A program made the position numbers and the translations under genes. From Chitinophagaceae bacterium (lineage in GTDB: Bacteria > Bacteroidota > Bacteroidia > Chitinophagales > Chitinophagaceae): DNA of 7,572 nt. Shown piece after piece: positions 6,238-7,572 of the stretch. Every line of letters starts with the position of its first letter. The stretch's first letter is position 1. The notes below the pieces were generated by a model that was not told where the DNA came from, made no database searches, and saw nothing but the letters and a program-made list of their open reading frames with translations. The stretch spans positions 1,890 through 9,461 of the forward strand of contig PLXD01000630.1 in NCBI GenBank assembly GCA_003151295.1. The letters are read 5' to 3'.

Positions 6238-6277
6238 ACTAATATATTTAGTAATATAAAAACTAAATATATTAGTT
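6237..6277. terminator. Perfect 16-bp inverted repeat, likely bidirectional terminator
   Basis: AACTAATATATTTAGT (6237-6252) and its exact reverse complement (6262-6277) flank a 9-base loop. The arms begin at the last base of the mnmG TGA and end at the last base of the nadA TAA, so the element fills the whole 39-bp gap. A shared terminator for convergent genes is the natural reading. It is unusual because the stem has only two G:C pairs out of sixteen and there is no separate T tract. Confidence 0.6.
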
Positions 6278-7227
6278 TACAGCCCCGCCTTGGCACTGAT
6301 ATCCAGCATCCTTTCAATGGGTTTTCTTGCAGCTTCCCGCAACCCCTCATCCATGATCAGCTCAGGAGTCTCATACTCCATGCACAAATAAAGCTTTTCA
6401 AGGGTATTTAGCTTCATATGCGGACAATCATTACAGGCGCATGAATTATTCGGAGGCGCCGGAATGAATATTTTTTCGGGCGAGGCTTTTTGCATCTGGT
6501 AAATAATTCCTGATTCTGTGGCAACAATAAATTCTTTTTCTTGGTTTTTAATTGTGTAATTTAATAATCCTGTTGTTGATCCGATATAATCTGCAATTTG
6601 TAAAACAGATTCTTCACATTCCGGATGCGCAATAAATTTTGCTTTCGGATGCTGTTCTTTTAATTGCATTATTTTTTTCAGAGAAAATATTTCGTGTACC
6701 ATACACGATCCATCCCACAGAACCATTTTTCGTCCAGTTTGTTTTTCAATATATCTTCCTAAATTTTTATCCGGTGCGAAAATTATTTTTTGTTCTTTCG
6801 GCAATGTCTCAACTATTTTCTGTGCATTCGAAGAAGTACAAACTATATCTGATAATGCTTTTATTTCTGCCGAACAATTTACATAGGTAATTACAATGTG
6901 ATTAGGATATTTTTTTTTAAACTCGGAGAATTTATCGGCCGGACAAGCATCCGCCAAAGAACATCCCGCATTCAGATCGGGGAGTAAAACTTTTTTTTGT
7001 GGTGATAATATTTTTGCTGTTTCGGCCATAAAATGCACCCCTGCAAAAACAATAATATCTGCTTTTGTTTTTGCTGCCTGTTGAGATAAACCCAAACTGT
7101 CTCCGATAAAATCAGCAGCATCCTGAATATCTGGTTCCTGGTAGTAGTGGGCGAGAATAATTGCATTTTTTTCTTTTTTCAGTTTTTTAATTTCCGAAAA
7201 CAAATCTATGGAAGTATCGGTAAACAT
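6277..7227 (-). CDS. nadA: Quinolinate synthase NadA
   Basis: NadA condenses iminoaspartate with dihydroxyacetone phosphate to give quinolinate, the committed product of de novo NAD synthesis, using an oxygen-sensitive [4Fe-4S] cluster. At 316 residues it is of the short, usual NadA length. Landmarks are [22 protein letters not shown] (24-45), [11 protein letters not shown] (86-96), HPECEESVL (201-209), a TESG segment (237-240) and [10 protein letters not shown] (263-272). By comparison with characterised NadA proteins the cluster ligands are probably Cys89, Cys204 and Cys268. The ATG at 7227 leaves a short N-terminal helix before the first conserved block. No NadB or NadC gene is adjacent in the window. 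The 5' two thirds of the gene are clearly more AT-rich (about 27-38% GC by hand count) than its 3' end and mnmG (about 38-50%), though all family motifs are intact. Confidence 0.97.
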   Translation of the reverse strand: MFTDTSIDLFSEIKKLKKEKNAIILAHYYQEPDIQDAADFIGDSLGLSQQAAKTKADIIVFAGVHFMAETAKILSPQKKVLLPDLNAGCSLADACPADKFSEFKKKYPNHIVITYVNCSAEIKALSDIVCTSSNAQKIVETLPKEQKIIFAPDKNLGRYIEKQTGRKMVLWDGSCMVHEIFSLKKIMQLKEQHPKAKFIAHPECEESVLQIADYIGSTTGLLNYTIKNQEKEFIVATESGIIYQMQKASPEKIFIPAPPNNSCACNDCPHMKLNTLEKLYLCMEYETPELIMDEGLREAARKPIERMLDISAKAGL

Positions 7228-7474
7228 CGTTTTGAACTTATTAAACAGGTATTATTGTATTAATGTTTTATTTATATAATATTTAATAATACTATAATAC
7301 TGTTAGTTTGGTTTGTAAGTTAACTCCTAAAAGCTTGACACAAGCACTTATGAAAAGTGGATTAACATATAATAAACAGTATTTTAATTGTAAATTATTG
7401 ATTATTAATAGAATATAACTATACAAACATTGTGTTAGTATCTCTATCGGTTGAAAAGATTGCATCATATTTTC
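7228..7474. other. AT-rich gap upstream of nadA
   Basis: These 247 bases, part of a 345-base tail without a complete gene, are about 15-30% GC by hand count. They probably contain the nadA promoter, but I found no perfect TAnnTTTG box on the minus strand within about 100 bases of the nadA start. A pair of small hairpins lies at 7334-7360. No convincing open frame or RNA gene is seen. Confidence 0.5.
7334..7360 (-). terminator. Two tandem small hairpins, possible minus-strand terminator
   Basis: On the plus strand, GCTTG/CAAGC (7334-7338 and 7342-7346, 3-base loop) is followed by CACTT/AAGTG (7346-7350 and 7356-7360, 5-base loop). On the minus strand the GCTTG hairpin is followed by TTTTAGG, as in a weak intrinsic terminator. 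It would suit a minus-strand gene ending at 7475, but could instead lie in a long nadA leader. Confidence 0.25.
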
Positions 7475-7572
7475 TTAAAAGCATAGTTCACAAAGTGTTG
7501 TGAATTCTTTAATACTTCGCGCTAACTTTTGTAATTCAGATTTTAACGGTTGATAAATATTATGATCATAAG
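7475..7572 (-). CDS. Possible C-terminal end of an unrecognised minus-strand gene (cut by window edge)
   Basis: On the minus strand one frame is open from the right edge for 31 codons to a TAA at 7477-7475. The end reads ...QPLKSELQKLARSIKEF and then TTLCELCF. The spacing of Leu, Ile and charged residues suggests an amphipathic helix, and GC is somewhat higher than in the adjoining gap, both mildly in favour of a real coding end. The other two minus frames stop within about 30 bases of the edge. The stretch is short enough for chance, and I do not recognise the family. It would be co-directional with nadA, ending 247 bases upstream of its start. Confidence 0.35.
   Translation of the reverse strand, partial: YDHNIYQPLKSELQKLARSIKEFTTLCELCF
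7487..7504. repeat. 7-bp inverted repeat near right edge
   Basis: TTCACAA (7487-7493), 4-base spacer AGTG, then TTGTGAA (7498-7504) form a perfect inverted repeat. Each arm loosely resembles a DnaA box (7 of 9 positions of TTATTCACA). It overlaps the possible minus-strand coding end, so it may be only a coincidence of codons. Confidence 0.3.

Noticed and set aside
2602..7227. nadD and nadA as an NAD biosynthesis cluster
   Set aside because: Both are on the minus strand, but ybeY and mnmG on the opposite strand lie between them. They are not one transcription unit, and no nadB, nadC or NAD regulator is present.

Overview
The window looks like an ordinary chromosomal stretch from a member of the Bacteroidota, probably Chitinophagia or a relative. 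Four things point there: the flavour of the proteins (for example the YbeY motif HGVLHLCGYKD), the general lack of Shine-Dalgarno sequences, several boxes matching the Bacteroidota -7 element TAnnTTTG, and the ybeY-mnmG pairing. It holds eight recognisable protein-coding genes (one cut by the left edge) and a possible ninth cut by the right edge. I see no tRNA, rRNA, insertion sequence, CRISPR array or prophage.

Layout. 1-718 (+) is the C-terminal part of a DEAD-box RNA helicase with a Gly/Arg-rich tail. It converges, with an 8-bp gap, on a two-domain chromate transporter (727-1992, -). A 197-bp divergent gap precedes a MmcQ/YjbR-family protein (2190-2540, +), which converges on nadD (2602-3174, -). 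A stand-alone FeoA protein (3286-3537, -) lies upstream of nadD on the same strand. An 84-bp divergent promoter region separates feoA from ybeY (3622-4068, +). A 306-bp gap then leads to mnmG/gidA (4375-6237, +), which converges on nadA (6277-7227, -). The last 345 bases are very AT-rich. They hold no complete gene, but possibly the last 31 codons of a minus-strand gene.

Functionally the window mixes translation and RNA housekeeping (helicase, YbeY for rRNA processing, MnmG for the tRNA wobble uridine) with NAD synthesis (NadA makes quinolinate, NadD makes nicotinate adenine dinucleotide) and two ion-related genes (ChrA, FeoA). Strands alternate often, so most genes are probably transcribed singly or in pairs rather than as one operon.

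The most notable non-coding signal is a pair of parS-like CACGTG palindromes at the two ends of the ybeY-mnmG gap. They suggest a ParB-binding centromere next to gidA, a gene that often lies near the replication origin. A perfect 16-bp inverted repeat fills the gap between the mnmG and nadA stop codons. GC content falls inside nadA. I found no convincing evidence of an undescribed multi-gene system here.
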